Of a stretch of 64,000 nt of DNA, positions 34,943-47,100 are shown piece by piece (positions within the stretch are counted from its first letter, which is position 1; each line of letters opens with the position of its first letter). Made by a program: the position numbers and the translations under genes. Location: the NCBI RefSeq assembly GCF_002865645.1, contig NW_020194559.1, forward strand, positions 806,001 through 870,000. The letters are read 5' to 3'. Under the pieces are notes generated by a model. It was not told the origin of the DNA. It saw nothing but the letters and a program-made list of their open reading frames with translations, and did not search any database. This DNA comes from Hyaloscypha bicolor E. Lineage: Eukaryota; Ascomycota; Leotiomycetes; Helotiales; Hyaloscyphaceae.

Positions 34943-35535
34943 CTAAGCACAGCCCCCAAAAGATCTATCATATGATGCCCAGCTACATCCTCCAAGAGCG
35001 GCTGGAAGATGGATGTATAAGTTAACTTTTCAAAATTTGAACGAGAAAGGAGGGGTGGGTAGATACCTCTAGAGCAGGTAGCATCCGTATAGTAACCAGG
35101 AACATAACACCCATGGTTGACGGCCCAGTCCCAAGAGCTGCACGGCATAGTTAGGCATACTTAATAACTGAGAGCTGAGGGTAGAGCTTACGTATTACCA
35201 TTAACGTCCTCACAATTTGTATAACAAGTGAATTCAACGTTATTTCTTGTTCCGGCAAGGCTGGTGACTTTGTGGTTCCCATTCCCTCCGTGTTTTGGCA
35301 ACCACCAGCAATCGACCTCGGTGGCAACGTTGACGATGTCGCAATACTGGGTGGCTTTCTTAACCAAACCAGCAGCCTCAGCATCGAGGTCACGGACTGC
35401 GTGGGGATTAGATGCAGTCTTGGCGAGAAGGGCTTTGGACGCAGCCTCGGCATCGAAGTCGCGGACTGCGTTCAATGGTGTGCTCATTGCTGCTACAGGA
35501 AGCAAAGCTGCCGTGATGATAGAGAAGAGTTTCAT
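34943..35535 (-). CDS. Small secreted protein with eight cysteines (effector-like)
   Basis: Three exons (35535-35192, 35137-35067, 35001-34943) join in phase to 157 residues. The first 19 or so residues form a signal peptide (MKLFSIITAALLPVAA). A pro-like region follows with two copies of AVRD(F/L)DAEAA, at residues 23 and 46. The second copy ends in Lys59-Lys60, a possible Kex2 site. The remaining 97 residues hold eight cysteines (for example TQYCDIV, EVDCWWLP, FTCYTNCED, HGCYVPGYY, GGCSW and the final CA). This layout of signal, propeptide, dibasic site and even cysteine count fits secreted defence or effector proteins. No named family is recognised. An upstream in-frame Met gives a worse signal peptide and was rejected. 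Expression may be strong: a TATA box lies about 125 bp upstream. Confidence 0.8.
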
Positions 35536-35658
35536 GGTTGGTAATAGAGAGCCTGAGTACTGCACGAAGATGTAGGCGGCAATGTTGGAGGTGACTAACC
35601 GATGGTTATAATGGACTGAATGTTGAGATTGGCATTGATATCAATGGGGAGTCGGCCC

Positions 35659-35667
35659 TTTATATAC
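35659..35667 (-). promoter_or_regulatory. TATA box of the secreted-protein gene
   Basis: On the minus strand the sequence reads tatataaag, about 125 bp before the start codon at 35535. Distance and sequence suit a core promoter with a short leader. Confidence 0.5.
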
Positions 35668-35668
35668 C

Positions 35669-38103
35669 CTTTCTTCTGGAGGCTGAAAGCGAATTGTGCC
35701 TCAATAAGAAATATACGGCCAACTGCTATGCACGAAGTAGCTTGCGCAGAAGCCCATAGCGCGGAGCAACACAACACCGTATTACTTTTGCTTTAAAAAA
35801 CCAAACCATGAGCGCATATCAAGGGAACTTAGTCGCTTACAGGGCAGCGGTTAAATGCGGGGAAAAGTTAAATTCTAATATTAGTAGTTGGATAGATTGG
35901 CCCAGGGATGAGAAGAAGGGAAGAGAATCACGGGGAAGATGTCTTTAGAGCCACAAGGTTACTTCGCACTCCACATATGGCAGGTAGTACGAACTTGGCA
36001 AGATAAGACGGGAGTTTTCTGCAGTAAACAGTACTATCTGTTTCTAGACCATTTTTACGATACAACAGAGTATGTGGAAGGTTGCGTCTCTGGGTTACGT
36101 GCAGAGTTCAACTATCGATAAAGAGCCTGAGAAAGATCGTTGCACCGAGTAAGAGAATGTGACAGATTATAAATCCTCAGGTTACCGAAATTTGGAGAAG
36201 TATCACGCGACTTAGGACACAGCCATTCCAAAAGAGATTGGATAGGTTAAGATTCGAGGGGAAATAAATAAGCCTTTGTTATATTTCCAACAGATATTCA
36301 TTACGTGTAAGCTGGCTAATATAGGCTACAATCAGCTCTAAGCTCTTAAATGACTTTACACTAGGCAAACCAATATATGTCTTTGCTACATGTAACTCCC
36401 TTTACAAAGTTTTGGGCTAAGGAAACTTGTCACAAGCTAGCAGTAACATGCCGTACTGGCCTGGGCACTTGCCTAATAAGTGAGTATTGGTCCGAAGATT
36501 CAAGATCTCCGGATACTGGTCTTTTGCCGTAGTGGTCACAATATCCACCACTATGCGGGAAACCCCTAGCAAAACTTGGATGCAAGACCTGCTTTATCAA
36601 TGCCAAGCCGGAGCACTCTAACCCATTTCATGGGAAAGATCTTACATTTTCTACTCACATATGCCAATATTTCCGGGACCGTTTTTGTTCAGACCAGTGA
36701 TCCGTCTGAAAATAACTATGCGGCTATTGACTCCGTGCCAGAATTGGAAGCCAAGTCCCTAGGTTTTAGAGCGCCAAGGGAGGACCCGAAGGCCGAGGAT
36801 TTAACCACCAATCAGCTGCTTCGCTCCAAATAAAGTTTTATCGATCTCACGCTAAATCGGGGTTTGTACATCGCGGAACAGGTCGCGGCGGGGTTAACGT
36901 ATCCCTAGCTCCTCCTCGCTAACCTTTCCAGTTGCTTTTACAGGGAATTCGAGATGACCGAAAATAGACTACATGAAAAGATGACCCGAGCTGGGCCTCC
37001 AAAGCTCTCAGGGTCAAGTTCCTCATGCTAATGACCTAACGGATAGAAAGCGATAAGCGCGCCAAGACTAGAGGGATAGTAGAAGAATGAGAACGCATCC
37101 AGCACAACAGCGGTGTCTAAAAATGGCAATGCTGGTGGTAATGATTAAGGTTAATGGACGCCAGTTATATGCAGCAAAGTCCCACCATGGCACGCAACGT
37201 GACTACTTTCCTGATGCCAAGTAGGAAAAGCAAAATTTCTTTCTCGGGTGATTCAAAATTTCACATCAGAGATACAGCAAGAAGATCGGACATAACGCGG
37301 TAACCAGACCTCCCCAGTGTCCTCATCTGACCACCGCAGTCTACCTCCAACCTTTGGCTTCCTCAGCATTTGCTTTGCCTTACCTCAATCTTACCTAAAT
37401 AAGGGGGGCAAAGGAAGAGCTAGGCGGGGGTAATTTTTTGGTGTTGGGGGCGGGGAAAATGAAAGGGCGGGGCCACCAAAATTGGTGAATTTAATTGCAC
37501 TGCAAAGTACGCAACCGAGACGGGGAATGGCTTCTGCCATTACCATATTCCTGTAATAAACAAAGCGCTGAAGCGCGCCGTAGCATGTGCTGTAACCGAA
37601 TTCTGCTGGAAGAATTCAAGGCGGTGTAATAAACATTAGGGCCTGCACTTGCGTAACTAATATACTAAATAATAAGTAATATATTCTTTAATATATTTCA
37701 ATAATTATAAGATACAAAAATTGTTTAACTTAGAAAGAGTTTACTTATTTTAAAGTGAAATTTATTATATATAATATTTAAAATATTTTCTATTAAAGCT
37801 TTTAAAATATGAAATTAAAAATAAAAGCTTATTTCTTATCTTAAAAAAATTCTTATCTTTAAATAATTACTTTAGTATATTACTATTTTTTGCTTTTAAT
37901 ACTCTTAATATTTAAGTAAATTTAAAGTCTTTTAAAGTTTTATTTAGATTTTATCTTTAAGCTATAATATAATAACTTTTTAAAATAAGAAAAATTGTTA
38001 GCGCTTCTTTAGCCTCATTGTCTCAGCCGCTGGCTAACCTCAAACGACGCTCCAGTTTATACGAAGAACTCTCCAACTCTACGAGATATGTCCATCCATC
38101 ATC
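35669..38103. other. Gene-free interval with an AT-rich patch
   Basis: No supported gene. The stretch 37640-38000 is strongly AT-rich with the same TpA-heavy look as the left edge and is probably a small mutated repeat remnant. An 85-codon open frame at 36576-36833 has no motif. The rest is moderately AT-rich unique sequence. Confidence 0.5.
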
Positions 38104-38116
38104 CTAAGACGAAGTC

Positions 38117-38985
38117 ATGAGTGAAAGGGATTCCATTATTCTCCCGGTCTCATCGCCCACAAACACCCGATCAAAGCCTAGCCTCAGCGTCAACGACACT
38201 CCCCTTCGACGGTTTTTCGTGCTCGCGACGCCTCGACTTTTGAATCGTATTCTGCCCCGCCACGGCCCCGTTCTCATGCTCTCCAAGCACCTCTGCATCG
38301 AAGTTGGGACTTTGAAACAACCTGCCGAAGCAGCAACGATGTAATTTGTCGCTAAGCACACCTCGATTCCTATTCCCAAAGTGCACTGCGCCTTTGAACG
38401 GAAAGGATACAAGTATATATTCATGGAGACATTGGAGAGGGTGCAAGGACATATCCTGAGGGACGACTGGCTAGAACGAAGTGCAGAATCCAAGGAGAAG
38501 ATATTGGCACAGATTAAGAACATGGTCGACTAGATGCAGCGCATTCCCCCTCCTTCAGGCCAAGGCATATCGAACGTCGTAGGCGGACCATTGTTTAATG
38601 GTCGACCCCCTGGGGGGCCGTATCGCGGGCCATTTGATACTGACAAGACTTCCATAGACATCTGCGCGAAGGATACGAAGGCGGAAATGAAGATGCGCCC
38701 GACGCGAACAGGCTTGTGGAATGGCATAACCAATCTTGCGGCAAGCCAATATTCACACATGGGGATCCGAGCACAATGAACATTATTGTTCGAGGAGACG
38801 AGGTCATCGGGAATATTGATTGGGAAACAGCGGGATGGTGGCCAGAATACTGGGAATATACGAGTGCATGGCATGTCAATCCGTACAATGAGTTTTGGAG
38901 AGAGGAGGTTGATAAGTTTCTGGAGCCAAAGGTAGAGGAACTGGACATGGAGAGGGCGAGGAGAAAGTTCTTTGGGGACTTTTGA
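38117..38985 (+). pseudogene. Broken aminoglycoside phosphotransferase (APH)-like kinase gene
   Basis: Reads as a fungal APH/choline-kinase-like protein. An N-terminal part (HGPVLMLSKHLCIEVGTL) and a segment FVAKHTSIPIPKVHCAFERK precede the catalytic region. That region has FTHGDPSTMNIIV, where HGD is the catalytic loop, and IGNIDWETAGWWPEYWEY, where the Asp of IDWE binds metal. The gene is interrupted by TAA at 38342-38344 and TAG at 38531-38533. A one-base frame change lies between about 38632 and 38650, after which the catalytic half is in another frame to its natural stop at 38983-38985. Both stops are reachable from Gln codons by C-to-T change. The gene lies next to the AT-rich patch. 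The family is common in fungi and its substrates are mostly unknown. Confidence 0.75.
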
Positions 38986-41900
38986 ACATTGATTTCTGTG
39001 ACTCGGTTGCAGTGATGCACCTTCCCACCGAAAACTGTTTTCTTGGGAGGGATTTAGCAAAGAAGGGACTTGGTCCGAACCTGCTACCTGAGCATTCATA
39101 ATATCTGCCTCTACCAAAGACAGAGATAACCATCGATTGTTCCTTCCTCATAGTTTTGTTACCCGGTACTTCAGTCATCTTTCGCGTTCCTCTTTCACCA
39201 ACTAACAATCATACATCTATCACCACGCAATATCTTAACCGTCATTCTTTGCGATCAGTTTCGAGCTACCCAACAACATATCCATACGAATCGTCTACCG
39301 TACTTCTCTTGTCAACGCCAATAGCCGTATGATCGCCAAGGAGTCAGATCCTCACACTGTAGCCTATCTGGAAGTTGCCCACATCACTTCAGATCTCTTC
39401 CACTGGAATCCGCTGTGGCGTTTATCTGAAGCCAATATGTGCTACTACAATCTGTATATGATTGCCTATGGATACCCCTACAGGAGCACCCAAAAGTTCT
39501 ATTGCCAGTCTCTCCGACTTCCCGTGGTTTTCAGACCAGAGTGCCCAGGTGAGTATATTAGATGCTACAAAAGATGTCCTAGGAGGGGCAGTAGAGCCAA
39601 ATCCACGGGAAGCAGGTGAGTAGGCCGGGGGTGATCTCTTCTAAGCGAATTCAGATCTAAAATAGGTTCGGAGGAGCCAAAATAGGATCTGTGCTTGGAG
39701 ACAAGACGAAGAAAGTGTAATCGAGCATTAAGGGAGCCAGACTGAGCCCCTTTAGGAGCTAAAATGGCGCATTAATTGAGAGATTTCTTCTCAACTTCTG
39801 TCAACCCCTTACAAGCTCAGTGTTAAAGAAGACTCCAATGCTGTTTGGTGCTTAAATGATGATAATGTGCTGCCGCTTGTCGTCAACGCCTCATTTACTC
39901 CTGAGACATCTAGAGCAATTGAAGATATAGAATGCCCCAGCGGGACCCAAGTGATCTTACGTTGGCCTCAATGGGTCGGAAATATCCTCGCATTATCAGA
40001 TAATTTCCCAGCACCGCTGCTTCCAATGTTCCGCCACCTCAAGTCCGCATACTCCCTGTTTGCCTATTCCAATCTCAATTGTTCCATTATCGCTGGAGCA
40101 TTGTAAACTTCGTTGTTCTGGATTAACAATTTCATTATTCCTTGAGTCCAGGAACATTATACTCCCTGGCTGCTGCCAATTATTCCCAGTTCCGAAGTGC
40201 ATTCGCTAGTCATTGTTCACCGAATCAAGGCACACCCATGGAATAAAATAACTCTCTCCCCAGACTATCATCATTCATTTTAGGGGCAGACACCTTGATG
40301 GAGGCTGAAGCTCTAGAAACACTCCTTTGATTTCTCTCTAACACTATGTTACAATCAACCTGGCTTTTCACAGATGGTTACTTCAATTCCACTCCGCGGT
40401 TCACTTTACTTCTCCTCAATATCCGGTGCCCAGGAACTGCCCCTGCAACATCACCTCAAGCAAACGGCTTCTTCAATTTAAGTGGCATTTCGAGTTTGAT
40501 ACTGGCAGCATATACTATGTTCTTATTGTAATTTCTTCGAGCAGTCATGTTTGCAGGGAGAAGTTCAGAGGTGACACTCCGCGATCGGCAGAGAGGAATA
40601 ACCAGCTAACCCAGTAGATGGACTTATCATGCCAAAGGGCTATGGGTCACTGGCGAAGAGGAAGTCACTCCTGGTCTGACTATGGGGTCTAGTAACTATA
40701 CGAAAAGAAGTTAGCAATTGATCTGGAGGCAGGTGTTATGATCATTACCAGGAGCCAGGCCCCGAAGAGAGGGGTGAAACACGAGCAACACAGGATGTTG
40801 GAAAATTCAGGGGCTGTGGAAGAGAAAGATTTGAAACCCCGTGCGAGAAGTCCAGGTTCGCTGGTCGTAGTTTTGCTCTGGGCCGTGCATCCACTTCGGG
40901 AATCACTTTTAGAGCAAAAGACCTGTGACTGTGTGGGTGTCGGTCGATTGGTCGCGGATTGACTAGAAGGATCAGAATTTGGCTAATTATTATTGCGCTG
41001 AGAGCAATTTGAGGTGCAAAAAGCGATAATATTAATGATTGACAAGGCCTAAATAACTAAGATACAGGCGGAGTAAAGCATAAAAAGAGAGAGAAAGGTG
41101 TCTAAAGCCTAGTTCTTATTCCCATTAGCCTTTGGCGGTATAGGTGTTCCAAGCTCGTATTCTCTGATATATTATAAATCAGCTAATAAAGCAGGTGACT
41201 ATATATTAGTGAGCATTAAATAACCTCCGCAAGTGACGCATTACAAATGAGAATGAAGAAGACTAAATTAGTGGTTGAATTTGGTGCTGGAAGGAATGGT
41301 AAGCTAGGTAGGCTAGTATACCAGTTCAACAATTATTATCGGGTTGCTCCCAACGCTGGAAGAAACTAATTCTCAGAGGTTAACGCAGGGTCGGCCATTA
41401 AGCACAGAGGGCCCTGCGGCAGAACAAACCAGACGTTGCGACGTATCTCGATGCGGCGCTTAGGGGAACGGTAACATGAAAACAAAGCTTTCTTGAGACT
41501 GTGAATCGTTCGGTGAACTGAAAATTCGAGGAATACAGGCAATTATCCCATCTTCTGGAATCTAGTCCCTAGTTCCTCGCCTGCTTGCTCCTTTACTAAT
41601 GCCACTCCAATTTCTCTTATTTACTAGCCCCCTTACAGCGGCTATTCGTCGGCAAAGAGCATTCGGACTAACAACCGGAGCTTCTGAGGGATGGGGAGGC
41701 GGCGTCGCATGATGTAGGTCTCCTTTGCAAATACATGGATCTGCCAATGTCTTTAGATTTTGTTCGCATAGGGGAAATATGCCACGCCTTACCTTCACCA
41801 ACAACCAGTTGGTACTCCTGCCCGTGGCTCTTTTAAAGGTCCATATATCGCTTGTCAATCACTCCAACTTGCTGCCACGCCGTACACGCTTGGAGGAGGA

Positions 41901-42108
41901 GGAGTCCACCAGGTAATCAGCTGTTTTGGAAACAGCTTTCCACTTCAGACTACTGGGTCCACTCGCAAAGAAAACTTACGTGCATGAGGAGCTGTCCGCA
42001 ATTCGGGGGGCAATTTCGGAAGCTCTTTGTCCTTGGCCTGAGGGTAGCTTCAGAAGGCGGTACCTTTTGACTGTCCAGCCATCTGGAACATTTGTGCCAG
42101 AGGCCGCG
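38986..42108. other. Gene-free interval of about 3.1 kb
   Basis: Several open frames of 60-100 codons on both strands (39329-39619, 39867-40106, 41562-41858 and others). None has a recognisable motif or a consistent splice chain. The region between the broken kinase and the LysM gene may be decayed coding DNA. Confidence 0.4.
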
Positions 42109-42553
42109 CTACTCGCTGACTGGTACGCAAAGTTCGCTGCCAGCTTTGAGCAAGCGACAGTCTAAGCCATGGTTAAGCATCAGCAGATCAGCTACCGTCG
42201 CACTGTGGTCATTTGCAATAGCCCAACACGAGTCTCCAGATTTAACCAGGTATTGAATGGAATTTCGTGGACACACAAGTGGCGTTGGCGTGGCGGCAGA
42301 ACCAAGGAAGCGGAATAGAGCCAAGAGGACCACCGAAACGAGCAAGAAGAACGGGAGTATATACCGCCAGTCCGCGCTTTTACCCTTTCGTACGGCTTGC
42401 TCCTTAATTGCTATCAGTGTAGTTTCATGAAGATAGAGTGAGACCTACGCTGGCCTCTACCATGGGCTGATAGCCGCTGCTGCCTAGGTAATGCTGTGAA
42501 TTTTGGTTGCGTCCGCTGGAACTAGAGCTGCTTACTTCGGTCAAGTATTCCAT
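42109..42553 (-). CDS. LysM-domain protein with an N-terminal membrane anchor
   Basis: Two exons (42553-42449 and 42402-42109) give 132 residues; the intron uses a GTAGGT donor and TTAAG acceptor. The N-terminus is Ser/Gln-rich and hydrophilic (MEYLTEVSSSSSSGRNQ), followed by basic residues (VRKGKSADW) and one membrane helix (ILPFFLLVSVVLLALFRFLG). One LysM domain occupies the C-terminus (YLVKSGDSCWAIANDHSATV ... LLKAGSELCVP). LysM domains bind chitin or related N-acetylglucosamine polymers. The order suggests a type II membrane protein with the LysM outside, rather than a freely secreted LysM effector. The stop directly after CVPVSE makes it short, so a missing 3' exon is possible. The start is the first Met that gives a sensible exon. 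Confidence 0.6.
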
Positions 42554-43604
42554 ATCTCGAACCCGGAGCTCCTTCCCAGTAACTACCGTTACGGTCTCGG
42601 TAACTATATGTTTGAGTATCGGCATCATAGCCAACACGTTGCATGCCGTCTGGCAAGCGACCCTCGTCCTAGGTGGGTTAGATTGAAGATGTGCGAAGGT
42701 TGCGACGCGGCTCTCGTACCGTATCATACGGGGACCAGCGACTCATCTTGAGAGCTGAATAGCTGTAGCTTTTTGAGTTATGTGATACTATGTGGGTGGA
42801 CAATGACGGAAATACCATTGCTGGCGACGATGATGAGGTCTTAATGTTGCTGCCTCGAGCTGAAAACATGAAGGCTGATCTCCGAAAATGAGGGGTCAGA
42901 TCACGTGAGTCTTCCCTGCCTCTTCTCGGTATGAACCAATAGAATCGCTCCATTTAATACTGCTGCCGCTAACTGGGCCTGCGTCGTAGTCAATTGCCTA
43001 TAGCGACTGTAAAATCCATGTTAGGTACGACCAACAAGCCTTAGTTAAGCACGGCGGTAGCTATAGGCCTCCAAAACCAAAATGATATGGACGAGGTAGC
43101 AGAGAGTACCGATACATATAGATCGTGCAGATCACGAAGGCTATAGAGGAACATTACTATCGTTAGTTCACAAAAGGAAACGGCTTTTCTAGGTCGATAA
43201 GGAGAGGGTTAAGTAGAGGAAGTAGCGCTATTAGACGAGCAATGAATGGCGGGTACAAAAAAAGACGCAAATAAACGAGGAAGTATTGATAAAGATAAAA
43301 GAGGCTTAAGCTGCCTAGATGAGATAGCCAAAGGCACCCACACCCGGCTATTTTCCGCAAGCCCCAAAACTTCCGAGGCAGCAGATACTAGGTAGAATAG
43401 CGGTCGCTTAGCAACAAGAAATACTCAGAATATCTGAGATGAGCCGTGACTGCAATTGTGGAATCAAGGAATGCAACAAAGGCCAATCTATTACAACGCC
43501 TTTACAATTGGTAACACTTCACTTTCGCATTTAAAGGCAGTTTACCGGTAAATATCCAATGGTTATTGCACCTGAACTGTCCAAATCTCTCTTATATCTC
43601 TACA
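42554..43604. other. Intergenic interval with no gene
   Basis: Overlapping open frames at 42678-42953 (minus) and elsewhere have no motif. The interval includes the presumed promoter of the LysM gene. Confidence 0.4.
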
Positions 43605-44143
43605 ATGTTGCTCCTCGCCGTCTTACTCATGCTCAGAGTGGCAGTGCCGGTATTGGGATGTTGCAATCCAACGGCCACGGCAACCCAAACTCAGATATCA
43701 ACAGTTACACAAACTCATTTTTCGACAGTTACACACACTCAAGTTTCAACAGTGAAAGAAACTCAGATCTTGGCAGTGACAGAAACCTAGATCGCGGCAA
43801 CTACGACGTCGACTTGTCAATCAACAACTTCCGGCACAACACAGTCCAGTTCCTTCGCCACCTTTACACATCCAGCAACCTCCTCACTTGGGTCCCTCGC
43901 CTTCACATCGAGAACCCAATCTTTCACTACCTCTTTCGAACCACTGATTTTGTCACCTGCATCCATGACTATCCGGCAACTGCCACTGATTCTGGATGGA
44001 TCACGGTCACGGAGTAAACGACTGAGACTTCCACAACCACTGAGTTCATTTGCTCAACTATGTTAACGCCAGCTGCTTCGTCTTCTGCCACTGCAGCACC
44101 CATATTTTGCAGAGGTGAAGGTAATGACAAACGATGCCGCTGA
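43605..44143 (+). pseudogene. Broken Thr/Ser-rich secreted or cell-wall protein gene
   Basis: Starts with a good signal peptide (MLLLAVLLMLRVAVPVLGCC). A Thr-rich repeat region follows with the pattern T(Q/H)(T)(Q/H)xSTV repeated three times. A TAG at 43788-43790 stops it after 61 residues. The same frame continues with Thr/Ser-rich coding sequence (AATTTSTCQSTTSGTTQSS). Later the coding character moves to a second frame (ATATDSGWITVTE), which has its own TAA at 44015-44017 and then continues Thr-rich to a stop at 44141-44143. Two stops and a frame change imply a pseudogene, although the short product up to 43790 could still be secreted. Both stops are reachable from Gln codons by C-to-T change. 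Thr/Ser-rich repeats of this sort are typical of O-mannosylated fungal wall proteins. Confidence 0.6.
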
Positions 44144-47100
44144 ATGATTCTTCCTGGATAGCTATAAGGGGATTGTATTTCTTTTTTGTTATTCGAGTAA
44201 TGGAGGATGATGGGGTGAGGGGCTGCGCAAATGCTGGAGCGGTCTGAGCGGGGCTTTTCTATCACGTCGACTCGAAGCTCTATGGAGCAGAACCTAACAT
44301 GTCGGACGGATTTCGGGCTTTCTTGGGCTGTGAATCCAGGGCGAAATTTGTAATGTGGGCCGGGGCAGAGCAAAATGCAACGCTAGTTTTGTGCCTCTTT
44401 ACCTATCGGTATAGCTTTTGTGTAATATTTGTAGGGCATTTGTCTCTTAATTAAGAGTGACATCTTTAGCTATATACGGAGGTCTTTCGCGAACTGTACT
44501 AGAACTTCTCGAAATCTGGTTGCGCGGTAGCCCATCGACTGTCGAACATCACTTGAGATCCTCACAACTTCATATAAACAAGACCCCCAGCAACTTGAAC
44601 CAGTCTGCCATGGAACAATCCACCTGATTGTTCTGGGATCAATTGTACAGCAGGACGGACCTGAATCCAGTCAATGCCGAGAACTACTCAATCTTCGTAT
44701 GGCCATTGTTCATTTCCTAAGAAGTGCGAACTCTGGACAACTCATCTCGCCAGAGAATCCAATACACCAATTGTACCTACGGTCAGTTGAACATTCATTT
44801 TCGCGAATAGCTCGCAAATCCTATGAAGCTCGAACACTGCCACCGCCAAGCAACGCAGCCAATACGGATGAAAATTCATACTTAAATCATTTCCCGTTGA
44901 ATGCGTTCGAACTGAAAAACCGCTCGACCTCTGGTTCGATCACAAGATCGATCCCAGCTCCTCACAAATATTGTTATTGCAGGGAGAAGACGAGCCAGCT
45001 TTCTAGACTAGGGTATCGAGCCAATATCGATAGAAGATCCGCCAATGCCTGTGTTCATCCAGACAATCGTTATCTGTTCAGCGTTCTCGAGGAATCCCAT
45101 GTACCCTAAAACCAGATTTCTAATTAGTATTTCCATGGACAGAAATAATACTTCGCACTTACAGGCGTTTGCCAATCTCTTCGTGTCACCTCCTGCCTGG
45201 AGCTGAACCTGGGCCTGGTTCGGATGCACCTTTGGGAGTAGGGACTCGGCTTGGTATCATACCACACAATCGATTCATGGTGCCGAAGGCGGGTCGGAAG
45301 CAAGAAGTCGGCGTCCTACTTGTTTGCAATGCTACAGTTGTGAAGCAGAGCCAGCAATTTCCTGGGAGGGTTTAGATCTAGCACCCACAGCATCATTTGG
45401 TCATAAACCCCGCTGGATTCACTCGCCAGGGGATCTCCCCTAAGGATTATGAAATCAGTTCTCTGTTCTCGCTTTTTCCAGGCCAAGGGCTCAACACACA
45501 ACCAGAATCATGTCCGCTCCCATCTCGAATAACCGAATATTCATATCATTACCAGCTCATAATGCGTCAATCCTCAAATCCTTTTCAAGAAGCTTCCATA
45601 CTGCGGTGAATCTGGCCTTGTAATTCCTGAGAAGAGTCTTCGCTTCCACCATTTGAATTTCGGTGAAGCCACCCTCGGTTGATCCGAGAGTCTATTGAGA
45701 CTTATTAGTGCAGCGAACCTTCCAAAGGCATGCTTCTTCTTTCCCCCGATATCGATTTGTTAAAATTGCTCGGTGGGACCAGAAACCGAAAATTGTACAG
45801 TACACTGTGCTGTAGGAACAAGCGAGTAGGATAGGGCCGTTGACAGTGAATGCGTGGTGATTGTAGTCGTAATGCACTGTAACTGCAAGCGCAGTATCGA
45901 GAGATCAGCATGGGGTTGCTGTGATTAGAGCAGGAAGTCCTGGGGTCTTGTTTCGCTTTATGTGTGTTCTTGCATTCAAGCAAGTGATCTCTCGTCTTCG
46001 TGCGTTGCAGCGTCTCTCTCTTGCTCCAAGCTCCTCTGCATTTGGATTCCGTTTCCTCTAATGTCCAATTCGCCCTCTTTTCACTTGCTATGTCTCGAAG
46101 CTCTTCAATGGTGGTCAAATTTCGGCGAGCTGGGTAGTTTCAGTGTTGACTAGACTGTGTTTTCGGAAAATGCGGAGCCCATTCGGAATACCCTGCCGCA
46201 ACATCTCTTCGTAAAGTATCCAGGATCGTTTCATGCAAGTACTAGTTAGTTGTTCGCAAGAGTCGAGTGAGCGGCTGACGTGAAATGGATATGCTGCAGG
46301 AATTTTGGCTCAGCATGCGGCTTGGATCTACGATGTGGAATAGCTCACAATATGCACATGCCTCTCCTTGAGAACAGGAGCTTGCAAGCAATGCTCACAG
46401 ACGGCATGGAGTCGATGTTACCGCACGGTGTCGTTCTGCATCCTTGGCCGAATCGACTTCTCCCTGCCTTTGTGAGCTTGAAGCATGCTTCTGCTGGATC
46501 CTGGTCTGTTGTGCTTTCTTCCTTGCGCTCGTCTCTATGCAGCATACTTCTACCTCACCTTGGTACGAACGCCCTCCGCTTGCTCTCCTGTCGTCTCGAC
46601 GTGACTGTTACCGAATTCTTCAGCTTCTATCCATTTTTGTCCTGCTCCTCTTCCGTTCAAGGATTGCTTCTGGCATCGTAACTCGTGGTATGGTGATCGG
46701 ATTCGCAAATCGGTTTTCGTAAGAGCAGGCGGGGTGGCGAAGGCCCACATTCCCATTCCAACGTACAATGAAGCTCGATGCTCGCGGTCGGAGAGCATGA
46801 GACTGGACCTGCAAGAAGAAATTCATCAGTGACGTGAGACGTGGAGGATGAGCGCGGGATTAAGGGGTTGACGTATCGAGCTCGTTCATCCGGCGCTCAG
46901 GAGGCGTTGGATACTCGCGGCCAACTGTGCGAGGACTCAATGCCCTACGTACCGTTTAAGGTTTGGAGGAATCGGTGCTTGTAGAATTGAGAGGAAGTAG
47001 CAGGAGGAGATGAGGAGGGCGCGGGTGACGGAGACACGACGTTGGGGTGGCGCGAGTCGGACTTCCTCAACGCCGGCGACATGTCAAGGGACGATGAGGA

